NCBI RefSeq assembly: GCF_033898525.1
Contig: NZ_JAXAFJ010000002.1
Location: 434,001-498,000 of the forward strand
From: Flaviflagellibacter rhizophilus
GTDB lineage: Bacteria > Pseudomonadota > Alphaproteobacteria > Rhizobiales > Methylopilaceae
Direction of reading: 5' to 3'
Length of the DNA stretch: 64,000 nucleotides
The notes beneath the pieces are model-generated. The model made no database searches and was not told where the DNA came from. It saw only the letters and a list, made by a program, of their open reading frames with translations. Numbering within the stretch: the stretch's first letter is position 1; every line of letters starts with the position of its first letter. Position numbers and translations under genes: made by a program. This document shows, piece after piece, positions 50,646-60,357 of the stretch.

Positions 50646-52274
50646 TTAGTTAGCCTGGCGGCGGAGGAAAGCCGGGATTTCCAGCTCATCCTCGAGGCCG
50701 CGGGCGGGAGCCGCTGTTGGGCGCGCCGCGTGCTGCGGACGCTGGGCCTGCGGTGCCGGGCGCGGTGCGGCCGGTGCCATCATCGGATGCTCGCGGTGCT
50801 GAACCGGAGCAGGCTGCTCCTCCTCCTCGCGACGGCCGAGGCCAACGGCGGCGAGACGCTGCAGCAGCGAGTTGCGCTTGCGCTCCGGCGAGTGATCCTC
50901 GGCATAGCCGCCGCGCTGTGCGATCTGCTGCTGCGCGTGCACCGGCAGTTCCTCGAGGCGCGGCATGCGGGGTCCGCGATTGGTGCGCTCCGGAACCGGA
51001 GGAATGAAGGGCATGGCCTCTTCCTCATGGTGCTCGGGGGCCTGCACCGGCTCCTCGTAGAAGCTCGGAGCCGCGCGCTGCGGCAGCGGGCGGATCGTCA
51101 CGTCATCCGAAACGACGGCGGCGTGGGCCGGTGCCGGTGCGTGATGATGCTCCTGATGCGCGTCCTGCGCATAGATGTCCGGGCGCTGCTCGTCGATCGG
51201 ACGGATGATCGGCGCGCGAAGTGCCGGCTCGGCGGCCTTGGCCTGAGGCTTCAGCTTCTCGGCCAGTTCGGCGAGGCGCTGCTCGGAGTAGACGGGCTGA
51301 AAGCCTGCCACCTGATCGATGCCGGTGGCGACCACCGACACGCGAATGGTGCCCTCCAGTTTTTCGTCGAAGGTTGCGCCCAGGATGATGTTGGCTTCCG
51401 GATCCACTTCCTCGCGGATGCGGGTCGCGGCTTCGTCCACTTCATACAGCGTCAGGTCGTTGCCGCCGGTGATGGAGATCAGCAGGCCGCGCGCGCCGCG
51501 CATGGACACGTCGTCCAGCAGCGGGTTGGCGATGGCGGCTTCGGCGGCCTGGATGGCGCGCTTCTCGCCGGTGGCCTCACCGGTGCCCATCATCGCCTTG
51601 CCCATTTCGCGCATGATGGCGCGGACGTCGGCGAAGTCGAGGTTGATGAGGCCTTCCTTGACCATCAGGTCGGTGATGCAGGCAACGCCCGAATACAGCA
51701 CCTGGTCGGCCATGGAGAACGCGTCGGCGAAGGTCGTGCGCTCGTTGGCGACGCGGAAGAGGTTCTGGTTCGGGATGACCAGCAAGGTGTCGACGGTCTT
51801 GTGCAGCTCCTCGATGCCGGCATCGGCGACGCGCATGCGGCGCTGGCCTTCGAAGTGGAACGGCTTGGTCACGACGCCGACGGTCAGGATGCCCATCTCG
51901 CGGGCGGCGCGAGCCACCACCGGAGCGGAACCCGTGCCCGTGCCACCGCCCATGCCGGCGGTGATGAAGGCCATGTGCGCGCCCTGGAGGTGATCGCGAA
52001 TCTCGTCCATCACCTCTTCAGCGGCGGCGCGGCCGACTTCCGGCTGCGAGCCGGCGCCGAGACCCTCGGTCACCTGCAGGCCCATCTGGATGATGCGGTC
52101 GCACTTGGAGAGGCTCAGCGCCTGGGCGTCCGTGTTGGCAACCACGAACTCCACGCCGTGCAGGCCGCACTCGATCATGTTGTTCACAGCGTTGCCGCCG
52201 GCGCCGCCGACGCCAAACACCGTGATGCGGGGACGAAGTTCCCGGATATCAGGCATTTTCAGGTTAATGGACAT
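50646..52274 (-). CDS. ftsZ: Cell division GTPase FtsZ
   Basis: Tubulin-like GTPase forming the division ring, 542 residues. GTP-binding motif GGGTGTG at 109-115; NTDAQALSLS and T7-loop region ITGGNDLTLYEVDEAA follow. The globular part ends near 320, then an unusually long Pro/His/Glu-rich linker (about 200 residues, with HQEHHHAPAPAHAA) typical of Hyphomicrobiales, ending in the conserved peptide LEIPAFLRRQAN that binds FtsA. It lies 71 bases after ftsA and is followed by a terminator. Confidence 0.97.
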   Translation of the reverse strand: MSINLKMPDIRELRPRITVFGVGGAGGNAVNNMIECGLHGVEFVVANTDAQALSLSKCDRIIQMGLQVTEGLGAGSQPEVGRAAAEEVMDEIRDHLQGAHMAFITAGMGGGTGTGSAPVVARAAREMGILTVGVVTKPFHFEGQRRMRVADAGIEELHKTVDTLLVIPNQNLFRVANERTTFADAFSMADQVLYSGVACITDLMVKEGLINLDFADVRAIMREMGKAMMGTGEATGEKRAIQAAEAAIANPLLDDVSMRGARGLLISITGGNDLTLYEVDEAATRIREEVDPEANIILGATFDEKLEGTIRVSVVATGIDQVAGFQPVYSEQRLAELAEKLKPQAKAAEPALRAPIIRPIDEQRPDIYAQDAHQEHHHAPAPAHAAVVSDDVTIRPLPQRAAPSFYEEPVQAPEHHEEEAMPFIPPVPERTNRGPRMPRLEELPVHAQQQIAQRGGYAEDHSPERKRNSLLQRLAAVGLGRREEEEQPAPVQHREHPMMAPAAPRPAPQAQRPQHAARPTAAPARGLEDELEIPAFLRRQAN

Positions 52275-52345
52275 CGCTCGCCTCTAGTGTTGTACGCGCG
52301 CCGCGTTTCTGGTTTCCGTCACCGACTTCCCCGAGGGGCCGCCGG

Positions 52346-53668
52346 TTAAAAGCTTTCCTTGAGCCAGTGCCCCATGCGGGACAGATAGCCGTTGGTTCCC
52401 GTCGCGCGCGCCGTGGGGCGCGCGGTATCGAAATGTTCGTCCCCGCTCCGCTGCGGGTAGACCAGCAGGCCCACGCCAGCCGCGAAGCTGGGAGCCTTGG
52501 CCTCTTCCGGCAGGCCGCGCACGCCGAGCGGGCGACCGATCCGGACATTGCGGCCCAGAATGCTGCTGGCCAGATCGGGCATGCCGTTCAGCTGGCAGGC
52601 GCCGCCGGTCAGGACGACACGCTTGCCGCCGCTGGCCACATGGCCGGAAGCCCGCAGGCGATCCCGCACCAGTTCGAGGGTTTCCTCGACGCGGGGCTTC
52701 ACTATGCGCAGGAGCTGCGCCTTGGTGATCTGCTGCACATGGTCCAGCGCATCCTCGCCCACCGGCGTGATCTGGATCATCTCGCGCTCGTCCGAGCTCG
52801 CGGAGAACACGCTGCCGTGCAGGGTCTTCAGGCGTTCGGCGTCGTCCACGGAGATCGACAGACCGCGCGCGATGTCGAGCGTGACGTGGTTGCCGCCGAG
52901 CGCGATGCCGTCGACATGGACGAAATTGCCGCCGGAGAACACCGCCACGCTGGTGGTGCCCGCACCCATGTCGATCAGCGTCACGCCGATCTCGGCCTCG
53001 TCATCGGCCAGTGCCGCAAGGCCGCTGGCATAAGGAGCCGCCACAAGCGTCTGGACGTCCAGATGGCAGCGCTCGATGCAGAGCATCAGGTTGCGAACCA
53101 TGGCCTCGTCGGCCGTCACCACATGCATGTCGAGCCCAAGCTCGGAGCCCACCATGCCGCGTGGATCATGGATGCCGCGCGTGGCGTCGAGGCCGAAGCC
53201 GACCGGGATCGAGTGCAGGATGGAGCGATCGCGGCGCACCGAATGGTCCGTGCCTGCGCGCAGCACCCGCTGGATATCGCCGTCGTTGATCGCCCGGCCA
53301 TGCACCGGCACCGTCGCGTTGAACATCTCGCTGCCGAGGCGTCCGGCCGATATGGAGACGATCAGGCTTTCGATCCGCGCGTCGGCCATGCGCTCGGCGG
53401 CGTCGACGGCGAGACGGATGGACTGCTCGGCGGCTTCCATGTCCACCACCGCGCCGCCCTTGATGCCGCGGGACCGCTGGTGCCCGATGCCAAGGACTTC
53501 GATGCGGTGCGTGCGACTGGGCAGTGCCGGCCCGCTCTCCACGGGCTTCAGCCGACCGATGAGGCAGGAGATCTTGCTGGTGCCGACATCGAGCACCGAG
53601 ATTTCCACGGCGCGCTTCGGCGGCAGGGGCTTGAGGCGAGGCGTCACGCCATGCGGATGGTGCTTCAT
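52346..53668 (-). CDS. ftsA: Cell division protein FtsA
   Basis: Actin-like ATPase tethering FtsZ to the membrane, 440 residues. N-terminal ISVLDVGTSKISCLIGRL is the phosphate-1 loop; GVTLIDMGAGTTSVAVFSGGNFVHVDGIALGGNHVTLDIARGLS is the second nucleotide segment; VVLTGGACQLNGM binds adenosine. The C-terminal amphipathic helix YLSRMGHWLKESF is the membrane anchor. Its ATG overlaps the ftsQ stop by 4 bases (ATGA). Confidence 0.96.
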   Translation of the reverse strand: MKHHPHGVTPRLKPLPPKRAVEISVLDVGTSKISCLIGRLKPVESGPALPSRTHRIEVLGIGHQRSRGIKGGAVVDMEAAEQSIRLAVDAAERMADARIESLIVSISAGRLGSEMFNATVPVHGRAINDGDIQRVLRAGTDHSVRRDRSILHSIPVGFGLDATRGIHDPRGMVGSELGLDMHVVTADEAMVRNLMLCIERCHLDVQTLVAAPYASGLAALADDEAEIGVTLIDMGAGTTSVAVFSGGNFVHVDGIALGGNHVTLDIARGLSISVDDAERLKTLHGSVFSASSDEREMIQITPVGEDALDHVQQITKAQLLRIVKPRVEETLELVRDRLRASGHVASGGKRVVLTGGACQLNGMPDLASSILGRNVRIGRPLGVRGLPEEAKAPSFAAGVGLLVYPQRSGDEHFDTARPTARATGTNGYLSRMGHWLKESF

Positions 53669-54591
53669 GTGCCCGCCCGCTTGTTCTTGTCTTTGGAGGC
53701 TGCAGCCAAGGCAGCGGCAGCGTCGTCCGAGAGCCGCACCGTGACCAGTCCGTCGCGGCGCAGGTCGAGTTCGGTGATGTCGCGGTCGGTGATCTTCTGC
53801 GAGCGGTCGAGTTCGGCCACCTGGGCCAGCGCCGCGTCCAGGGCTTCTTCCGGCAGCTTCACGTCCATGCCGTTCTTCAGGCGCAGGTTCCAGCGGCGCG
53901 AGCCCACGCGGACAGCGGCATAGACCTTGTCGCGAAGCTCGGCATGCGGCTCCAGCGCCTTGAGGATGCGGGGGGCACCGGTATCGGCGCCGGCGCCGAC
54001 AACGAGGGGAAGGTTCACGAAGCGGCTGTCGCCAGCCGCCTCGATGACGGTTCCGTCAGCCGCGATGACCGACAGCTTCTCGCCGACCTGCCACAGCGCG
54101 AAGGGCTCGCGCTCGGCGATCTGCACGGAGAGGCGGTCCGGATAGAGCTTGCGGATGGTCGCCTGCTTGATCAGCGGATTGGCCAGCAGGGTTTCGCGTG
54201 CGGCCGCAACGTCCAGGGACATCAGCGACTGGCCGGGCTCGTAGCCCAGCGCCGCCAGGATCTCGTTGTTGGTGACGACCTTGCGGCCTTCGACTTCGAT
54301 GCGGGCGATGGTGAAGCCGCTGCCGCGGGCAAAGGCCTCGGGCGCGCTCTGCGCCAGTTCACCGACCTCGCCCCAGCGCTCGCCGATCGTCGCGCCATAG
54401 ACGCCGGTGGTGGCGAGAAGGACGACCACGCCGGCCCAGCCAATTCCGGGACGGGTCAGCTGGCTGGCGATGCTGTCGTGGTGCAGGGCCGTCACGCGGC
54501 GGCGACGGCGGAAGATGCGGAAAGGCAGGCGCGTCCCTGCGGCCCGGCGGGGGCCGTCTATCTGTTCAGGGAAGCGTCTTCCACCATCCAT
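53665..54591 (-). CDS. ftsQ: Cell division protein FtsQ
   Basis: Bitopic inner-membrane divisome protein, 308 residues. A basic cytoplasmic tail (FRIFRRRRRVTALHHD) precedes one membrane helix at about 52-70. The periplasmic POTRA domain starts GFTIARIEVEGRKVVTNNEILAALGYEPGQSLMSLD; the FtsQ beta domain has ATIRKLYPDRLSVQIAEREPFALWQ. The ATG at 54591 overlaps the ddl end by 34 bases, and it is the only start giving the basic tail. Coupled to ftsA downstream. Confidence 0.94.
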   Translation of the reverse strand: MDGGRRFPEQIDGPRRAAGTRLPFRIFRRRRRVTALHHDSIASQLTRPGIGWAGVVVLLATTGVYGATIGERWGEVGELAQSAPEAFARGSGFTIARIEVEGRKVVTNNEILAALGYEPGQSLMSLDVAAARETLLANPLIKQATIRKLYPDRLSVQIAEREPFALWQVGEKLSVIAADGTVIEAAGDSRFVNLPLVVGAGADTGAPRILKALEPHAELRDKVYAAVRVGSRRWNLRLKNGMDVKLPEEALDAALAQVAELDRSQKITDRDITELDLRRDGLVTVRLSDDAAAALAAASKDKNKRAGT

Positions 54592-55478
54592 GACACGAGC
54601 TCATCAAAACTGAGGCCGGCGTAAGCCGCCAATTCGGGCACCAGGCTCGTTCTTGTCATCCCCGGCTGCGTGTTGACCTCGAGACAAACAAGCTCCCCGG
54701 TGCCTCCGGGTCGATCGTCGAATCTGAAGTCCGCGCGGCTTACGCCTCGGCATCCAAGTGAGTGGTGCGCCTTGAGAGCTGAGTGTTGAACAAAATGGTA
54801 AACAGATGGTGAAAGAACCGCCGGCAATTTATGAATTGAGCCTCCGGCGGCGTACTTGGCGTGGTAGTCGTACCAGCCATTGGCGGGCACGATGTCGATG
54901 ATGTCGGTGGGCTTCCCGTCGATCACCGCGCAGGTCAGCTCCCTGCCCTCTATGTACTTCTCACACAACAACAATTCGCCGTGCGGATAGTCCTCGCGGG
55001 TGAGCTCCTGAGGCGGGTGTTCCTGCCCTTCGCGAACGATGAGAATGCCGACGCTGGAGCCTTCGCAGACGGGTTTCAGCACATATGGAGGTGTTAACGG
55101 GTGTGCCTTCGCTGCATCAGCGCGGTTAACCACTACGCCCTCCGCGACAGGCACGCCGGCGGACGCCATCACCGTCTTCGCACGGTCCTTGTCCATGGCC
55201 AGCGCCGAGGCCAGAACACCCGAATGCGTGTAGGGGATCTGCAGCAGTTCCAGCACGCCCTGCAGCGTGCCGTCCTCGCCGAAGCGGCCATGCAGCGCAT
55301 TAAAGGCCACGTCCGCGCGCAGCCGCGCCAGCACGTCGGCCACGTCGCGCCCCACATCCACGCGGGTCACCTGATAACCGGCGCGCTCCAGCCCGTCGGC
55401 GCACGCGGCGCCGGAGTTCAGCGAGACTTCGCGCTCGGCGGACCAGCCACCCATCAGCACGGCCACATGCTTCGTCAT
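54558..55478 (-). CDS. ddl: D-alanine--D-alanine ligase
   Basis: ATP-grasp ligase making the D-Ala-D-Ala dipeptide for peptidoglycan, 306 residues, DdlB type by context. Motifs: VAVLMGGWSAEREVSLNSG at 5-23, PYVLKPVCEGSSVGI (glycine-rich ATP loop), ADFRFDDRPGGTGELVCLEVNTQPGMT with metal-binding D, E and N. A base-composition dip is visible near 54770-54830 compared with the rest of the gene. It starts 13 bases after murB ends. Confidence 0.95.
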   Translation of the reverse strand: MTKHVAVLMGGWSAEREVSLNSGAACADGLERAGYQVTRVDVGRDVADVLARLRADVAFNALHGRFGEDGTLQGVLELLQIPYTHSGVLASALAMDKDRAKTVMASAGVPVAEGVVVNRADAAKAHPLTPPYVLKPVCEGSSVGILIVREGQEHPPQELTREDYPHGELLLCEKYIEGRELTCAVIDGKPTDIIDIVPANGWYDYHAKYAAGGSIHKLPAVLSPSVYHFVQHSALKAHHSLGCRGVSRADFRFDDRPGGTGELVCLEVNTQPGMTRTSLVPELAAYAGLSFDELVSWMVEDASLNR

Positions 55479-55490
55479 CGTCCGTCCCCG

Positions 55491-56462
55491 CTAGACCGCG
55501 CCGGTGAACACGTCACCATCCAGGAATTCCCGCACCTCGCAGCCTTCCACGAAGTGCCCCATCCGGCGAATCTCCCAGCGAAGCTCGATTCCCGAACGGG
55601 CTCGCACGCGGTGGCGCACCGTCTCGCCCAATGTTTCGATGTCGTAGGCGCTCGCATTTCCCAGATTGAGCAGGAAATTGCAGTGCAGTTCCGAAACCTG
55701 GGCATCACCCACCGTCAGACCCCGACATCCGGCCTCGTCGATGAGCTTCCAGCTGGAATGCCCATCCGGGTTCTTGAAGGTCGAGCCGCCGGTGCGCGAC
55801 TTCACGGGCTGACTTGATTCGCGCCGTTCGGTGATCTCGCGCATCCGGTTCTTGATGTCCGCCGGATCGCCTGCGGTGCCCTCATAGACCGCGGAGACGA
55901 ACACCGCGCCCGCAGGTCCGTTGGACTTGCGGTAGCGGTAGTCCATGTCTGCATTGGTCAGGGTGACGATCTCACCCGACCGTGTCACGGCCCGGAGTTC
56001 CACCACCCGGTCGCGCGTCTCGGTGCCGTAGCATCCCGCATTCATGTAAAGCGCGCCGCCGATGCCGCCGGGAATGCCGCTGTAGAACGTCAGCCCGTCG
56101 ATGCCGGCCTCGGCCGCAGCCGCAGCGGCACGCGCATCCGGCAAGGCCGCGCCAACGCGGACGCGGCTCTCGCCCAGCACCTCGGCGCCGCCGAAGCCGC
56201 GTGCGGAGAGCCGGATGACCACCCCGTCCAGCCCACCATCCCGGATCAGCAGGTTGGAGCCCAGGCCGATGGTGGTGACGCGAATCTCGGCCGGCAGATT
56301 GCGAAGGAAAAAGCCGAGATCCTCCTCGTCCGCCGGCTGGAAGAACAGCTGCGCCGGTCCACCCACGCGAAACCAGGTGATCTCTGCGAGCGACTGGTTC
56401 GGCACCAGCCGGCCACGAATGTCGGAGGCCCAGGAGCCAAGTTCGAGTTCAGGAAAGCTCAA
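55491..56462 (-). CDS. murB: UDP-N-acetylenolpyruvoylglucosamine reductase
   Basis: FAD/NADPH enzyme making UDP-MurNAc, 323 residues. N-terminal LAEITWFRVGGPAQLFFQPADEEDL, FAD-binding GLGSNLLIRDGG, GIPGGIGGALYMNAGCYG, and C-terminal SRTGGSTFKNPDGHSSWKLIDEAGCRG with the catalytic serine and glutamate typical of type I/II enzymes. It begins 151 bases after murC; that gap holds repeat copy B. Confidence 0.95.
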   Translation of the reverse strand: MSFPELELGSWASDIRGRLVPNQSLAEITWFRVGGPAQLFFQPADEEDLGFFLRNLPAEIRVTTIGLGSNLLIRDGGLDGVVIRLSARGFGGAEVLGESRVRVGAALPDARAAAAAAEAGIDGLTFYSGIPGGIGGALYMNAGCYGTETRDRVVELRAVTRSGEIVTLTNADMDYRYRKSNGPAGAVFVSAVYEGTAGDPADIKNRMREITERRESSQPVKSRTGGSTFKNPDGHSSWKLIDEAGCRGLTVGDAQVSELHCNFLLNLGNASAYDIETLGETVRHRVRARSGIELRWEIRRMGHFVEGCEVREFLDGDVFTGAV

Positions 56463-56472
56463 GACACGAACT

Positions 56473-56596
56473 CCGTGCGGTCCGGAAGCGGCAAAGCCGC
56501 TGTCCGGGACCCATATCCCAGAGCGCCCTTGGCCCCATCGCAGGCCTCACGCCGTATGGGTTCCGGGCTCCCGCTGCGCGAGCGCCGGAACGCGGA
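56473..56596. repeat. Palindromic intergenic repeat, copy B
   Basis: Related to the element at 40706-40853. Left arm CTGTCCGGGACCCATA (56500-56515) and an imperfect complement TATGGGTTCCGGGCTC (56555-56570), with GCCCCATCGCAG between them (56533-56544). It is shorter and less symmetrical than copy A. It sits in the murB-murC gap inside the dcw cluster. Confidence 0.8.
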
Positions 56597-56613
56597 TGAG
56601 AGGCAGAAGGACA

Positions 56614-58026
56614 TCAAGCCCCCGTCCCCGACACGGCCTCGAGTTCACCCGGCAACGCGTACGCCCACTGCGTGATCGACCCCGCACCAAGGCACACAAC
56701 GTAATCCCCGGGCCTCGCCAGCCCGGCGATATGGTTCGCCAGCCCCTCAGGCGCTTCCAGTGAAATCACGTTGCGGTGCCCGCGCGCGCGCAGGCCGTTC
56801 ACCAGATGCTCCCGGTCGGCGCCCTCGATGGGCTGCTCGCCGGCCGAATACACATCGGCCACGATCACCGCATCCGCATCGTTGAAGCAGGTGGAGAAGC
56901 CGTCGAACAGCGCCTGCAGGCGGGTGTAGCGGTGCGGCTGCACCACGGCGATCACCCGTCCCTCGGTGGAGGCCCGCGCCGCGCGCAGCACGGCGGCGAT
57001 CTCCACCGGATGGTGCCCGTAATCGTCGAAGATCGAGACGCCCTTCCACTCTCCGGTCTTGGTGAAGCGCCGCTTCACGCCGCCGAAGCGCGACAGTCCC
57101 AGCCGGATCTTCTCCGCCGAGATGCCGAGATTATGAGCCACGGCAATCGCGGCCGTGGCGTTCAGGGCGTTGTGGTGCCCCGGCATCGGCAGTTCCAGCC
57201 CATCGATCTCCATGCAGGAGCCGTCGCGGTCGCGGATCATGACGCGGAAGCGGCAGCGTCCGCCCTTCAGATCGACATCCAAGAGCCGCACATCGGCCTG
57301 CGGGTTCTCGCCATATGTCACGATGCGCCGGTCCTCGATCAGGCCGACAAGGTCCTGCACCACGGGATGGTCGAGGCACATCACGGCGAAGCCGTAGAAC
57401 GGCACGTTCTCCACGAAGGAGCGGAACGCCGCCTTGATGGCGTCATAGGTGCCGAAATGATCCAGATGCTCGGCGTCGATATTCGTCACAATGGCGATGT
57501 CCGCCGGCAGCTTCAGGAAGGTGCCGTCCGACTCGTCGGCCTCCACCACCATCCAGTCCGAATCGCCCATGCGCGCATTGGTGCCGTAGGCATTGATGAT
57601 GCCGCCATTGATGACGGTGGGATCCAGTTCGCCCGCGTCCAGCAGCGTGGCCACCAGTGAGGTCGTGGTCGTCTTCCCGTGCGTACCGGCCACCGCCACG
57701 CAGGTCTTGAGCCGCATCAGTTCGGCAAGCATCTCCGCTCGGCGGACCACGGGAAGGCGCTTGGCACGCGCAGCCATCAGTTCGGGGTTGTCCCGTTTGA
57801 TGGCCGAGGACACGACGAGGACTTCCGCCTCACCCAGGTTCTCGGCCCGATGTCCGACGCTGACGGCGATGCCCTTCTCGCGCAGGCGCTTGACGTTCGC
57901 GTTCTCCGCCACGTCCGAGCCCTGCACGGCATAGCCCTGATTGGCGAGAACCTCGGCGATGCCGGACATGCCGATGCCGCCGATTCCGACGAAGTGGATG
58001 GGGCCGGTGTGGCGGGGGAGCTTCAT
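56614..58026 (-). CDS. murC: UDP-N-acetylmuramate--L-alanine ligase
   Basis: First Mur ligase, adding L-Ala to UDP-MurNAc, 470 residues. N-terminal nucleotide-sugar domain HFVGIGGIGMSGIAEVLANQGY; ATP loop GTHGKTTT at 114-121; DESDGTFLKL; YGHHPVEIAAVLRAAR; C-terminal VVQPHRYTRLQALFDGF and CLGAGSITQWAYALP. It begins 12 bases after murG ends and is separated from murB by the repeat element. Confidence 0.96.
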   Translation of the reverse strand: MKLPRHTGPIHFVGIGGIGMSGIAEVLANQGYAVQGSDVAENANVKRLREKGIAVSVGHRAENLGEAEVLVVSSAIKRDNPELMAARAKRLPVVRRAEMLAELMRLKTCVAVAGTHGKTTTTSLVATLLDAGELDPTVINGGIINAYGTNARMGDSDWMVVEADESDGTFLKLPADIAIVTNIDAEHLDHFGTYDAIKAAFRSFVENVPFYGFAVMCLDHPVVQDLVGLIEDRRIVTYGENPQADVRLLDVDLKGGRCRFRVMIRDRDGSCMEIDGLELPMPGHHNALNATAAIAVAHNLGISAEKIRLGLSRFGGVKRRFTKTGEWKGVSIFDDYGHHPVEIAAVLRAARASTEGRVIAVVQPHRYTRLQALFDGFSTCFNDADAVIVADVYSAGEQPIEGADREHLVNGLRARGHRNVISLEAPEGLANHIAGLARPGDYVVCLGAGSITQWAYALPGELEAVSGTGA

Positions 58027-58038
58027 GGATGGACCATT

Positions 58039-59148
58039 CTAATTGGCAGGCGTGATGCCGCCGACGCTCAGGACGAGATCGGCAAGCCGCGCCGCGGCGT
58101 CGGGGCGCGCATAAGCGCTCGCCGCAGCCGCCTGGGCGTGGAGACGTGCAGGATTGGCCAGCAGGCTTGTCAGCAGGCCGGCAAGAGTAGCTGGCGTGAA
58201 CTCCGACTGCGGCACCAAAGTGGCGGCGCCCAGTTCCTGCAAAGCCCGCGCATTCTCCAGCTGGTCGTTGTCCAGCGAATGCGGCAGCGGGACCAGGATG
58301 GAAGGCCGGCCGATGGCCGCCAGTTCCGCGACGGTGGAGGCGCCGGAGCGCGCGACCACGAGATGGGCATCGGCCATGCGCACCGGCAGGTCCCGGAAGA
58401 ACGGCGCGACCTCCGCCTCCACGCCGGCGGCAGCATAGATCGCCTGAGCAGCCGTGAGATCTTCCGCACGTGCCTGCTGCACCACCGAGAGGCGGGCCCG
58501 CAGATCTGCGTCGAGTTGCGCCACGGCGGGCGGGACGATCTCCGACATCACGCGCGCGCCCTGGCTTCCACCGAAAGCGAGAAGTCTGATCCTGCCGGTC
58601 TCGCCGACCGCCTCATAGGCGCGGGCAGCATCCAGAACCGCGGCGCGGATCGGGTTACCGACATGAACCGCCTTGGCAGCAATCTCGGCTTTCGCGTTGA
58701 CCAGTCTGGAAAATCCGGTCGCGATGCGTGTTGCGCGCGGAACAAGTACCCGGTTTGCCCGGCCCAGAACGGCGTTCTGCTCGTGCACCACGGTGGGCAC
58801 GCCCAGCACCTGCGCCGCCACCAGCGGCGGCAGGCTGGGATAACCCCCAAAACCCACGATGACGGAAGGCTTCAGGCTGCGCATAAGGTTCAGCCCCTGC
58901 GCGAATCCGAGCCCGAGCTTTGACGCCGAGGCCAGCATTGCGAGCGGCGCACGGCTGCCAAAGGTCGCCGACGCCACGGAATGCACGCGCCGCGCAGGAA
59001 AGCTGCCGGCATATTCGAGGGCGCGGGGGTCCGTCACCAGTTCCACGGGCACGCCGCGACGGTTCAGCTCCGTCGCAAGCGCCTCCGCAGGGAACAGATG
59101 GCCACCGGTTCCGCCGGCGGCCAGGAGAACGAGAGGTTCGCGCGGCAT
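58039..59148 (-). CDS. murG: UDP-N-acetylglucosamine--lipid I transferase
   Basis: Peripheral inner-membrane GT-B glycosyltransferase making lipid II, 369 residues. N-terminal LLAAGGTGGHLFPAEALATELNRRG, GFGGYPSLPPLVAAQVLGVPTVVHEQNAVLGRANR and C-terminal GGSQGARVMSE and ARSGASTVAELAAIGRPSILVPLPHSLDNDQLENARAL are diagnostic. ATG 59148 overlaps the ftsW stop (TGATG); the open frame continues far upstream but inside ftsW. Confidence 0.96.
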   Translation of the reverse strand: MPREPLVLLAAGGTGGHLFPAEALATELNRRGVPVELVTDPRALEYAGSFPARRVHSVASATFGSRAPLAMLASASKLGLGFAQGLNLMRSLKPSVIVGFGGYPSLPPLVAAQVLGVPTVVHEQNAVLGRANRVLVPRATRIATGFSRLVNAKAEIAAKAVHVGNPIRAAVLDAARAYEAVGETGRIRLLAFGGSQGARVMSEIVPPAVAQLDADLRARLSVVQQARAEDLTAAQAIYAAAGVEAEVAPFFRDLPVRMADAHLVVARSGASTVAELAAIGRPSILVPLPHSLDNDQLENARALQELGAATLVPQSEFTPATLAGLLTSLLANPARLHAQAAAASAYARPDAAARLADLVLSVGGITPAN

Positions 59149-60305
59149 CAGGCGTACTGACCCTCGGGAAGCGCGCTGTACCCTCCGGTGATCCGCGAGC
59201 GCGGACGGCGGCGCGTCAGCGCTAGCAGCATGCCCATGCTGAGCGCCAGCGACAGCAGCGAGGAGCCGCCATAGGAGATGAAGGGGAGCGTCATGCCCTT
59301 GGCCGGCATCAGCTGTACATTCACGGCCATGTTGATGGCCGACTGCAGGCCGAACAGCATGACGAGGCCGGAGGTTGCGAACCGGGTGAAGGGGTCGTCC
59401 TCCTGCGCCGCGATCCAAAGGCCGCGCAGCACCACGAAAGCGAAGAGCGAGAGCAGGATGAGGCAGAACAGGATGCCGAACTCCTCGCCCGTCACCGCGA
59501 AGATGAAGTCGGTGTGCGCATCGGGCAAGATGCGCTTCACGGTGCCCTCGCCCGGACCACGGCCCAGCCAGCCGCCGGAGACAAAGCTGTCGAAAGCGCG
59601 CTCCGACTGGAAGTTCTCGTTGGAGCCCGCACCGGACCCGGTGAACTTCGCAAGGCGCGCCCTGATATGCGGGAACGCCTCGTAGGCCAGGAACACGCCA
59701 CCGATGCCGAGGCCGGCGAGGCCGCCCATCAGCACCCAGCTAAGTCCGGCGAGGAAGAACAGCGCACCCCAGACGACGGAGATCAGCACCGTCTGCCCGA
59801 AATCTGGCTGCAACATCAATATGCCGATGGTGGCCCCGTAAAGGGCGATGGACAGCAGCCGACCCGGGACATCGCCCCGCCGCGAGCCCTCCGCGAACAG
59901 CCAGGACGCCAGCACGATGAAGGCGGGCTTCACGAACTCCGACGGCTGCAGGCCCAGCGGGCCGATCTGGATCCACCGATGCGCGCCCTTGATCTCGGGA
60001 CCGATGAACAGCGTCGCGATCATCAGCGGATAGAAGATCAGGAAGGCGATGAGCGCCGTGCGGCGAACGCCGCGCAGATCGAGGAACGACAGCGCGAACA
60101 TCAGCACTACCGCCGGCACCAGGAACATCACCTGTCGGTTCACGAAGTGGAAGAGATCGAGGTTCAGCCGATCGGCCACGCCCGGGCTGGCCGCCAGCGA
60201 CAGCACGATGCCCGCCACCATCAGCGTGCCGAGCGCCGCCAGCAGCGGCTTGTCGATCGTCCACCACCACTCACCGAAGCGGGTGCGTTCCGCGCGCGAA
60301 ATCAT
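59148..60305 (-). CDS. ftsW: Peptidoglycan glycosyltransferase FtsW
   Basis: SEDS-family polymerase of division septum peptidoglycan, 385 residues with about ten membrane helices. Motifs: IKGAHRWIQIGPLGLQPSEFVKPAFIVLASW, MLQPDFGQTVLI (catalytic aspartate), LGRGPGEGTVKRILPDAHTDFIFAVTGEEFG, and KGMTLPFISYGGSSLLSLALSMGMLLAL. It ends overlapping the murG start and lies 52 bases after murD. Confidence 0.95.
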   Translation of the reverse strand: MISRAERTRFGEWWWTIDKPLLAALGTLMVAGIVLSLAASPGVADRLNLDLFHFVNRQVMFLVPAVVLMFALSFLDLRGVRRTALIAFLIFYPLMIATLFIGPEIKGAHRWIQIGPLGLQPSEFVKPAFIVLASWLFAEGSRRGDVPGRLLSIALYGATIGILMLQPDFGQTVLISVVWGALFFLAGLSWVLMGGLAGLGIGGVFLAYEAFPHIRARLAKFTGSGAGSNENFQSERAFDSFVSGGWLGRGPGEGTVKRILPDAHTDFIFAVTGEEFGILFCLILLSLFAFVVLRGLWIAAQEDDPFTRFATSGLVMLFGLQSAINMAVNVQLMPAKGMTLPFISYGGSSLLSLALSMGMLLALTRRRPRSRITGGYSALPEGQYA

Positions 60306-60357
60306 GGCCGTCCCTCTGCTCCCGGAAGGCGGGAGAACACGGCACCAGCATGACCCA

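Noticed and set aside
54770..54835. AT-richer patch inside ddl as a possible insertion
   Set aside because: The reading frame and conserved residues are uninterrupted, so it is ordinary local composition.
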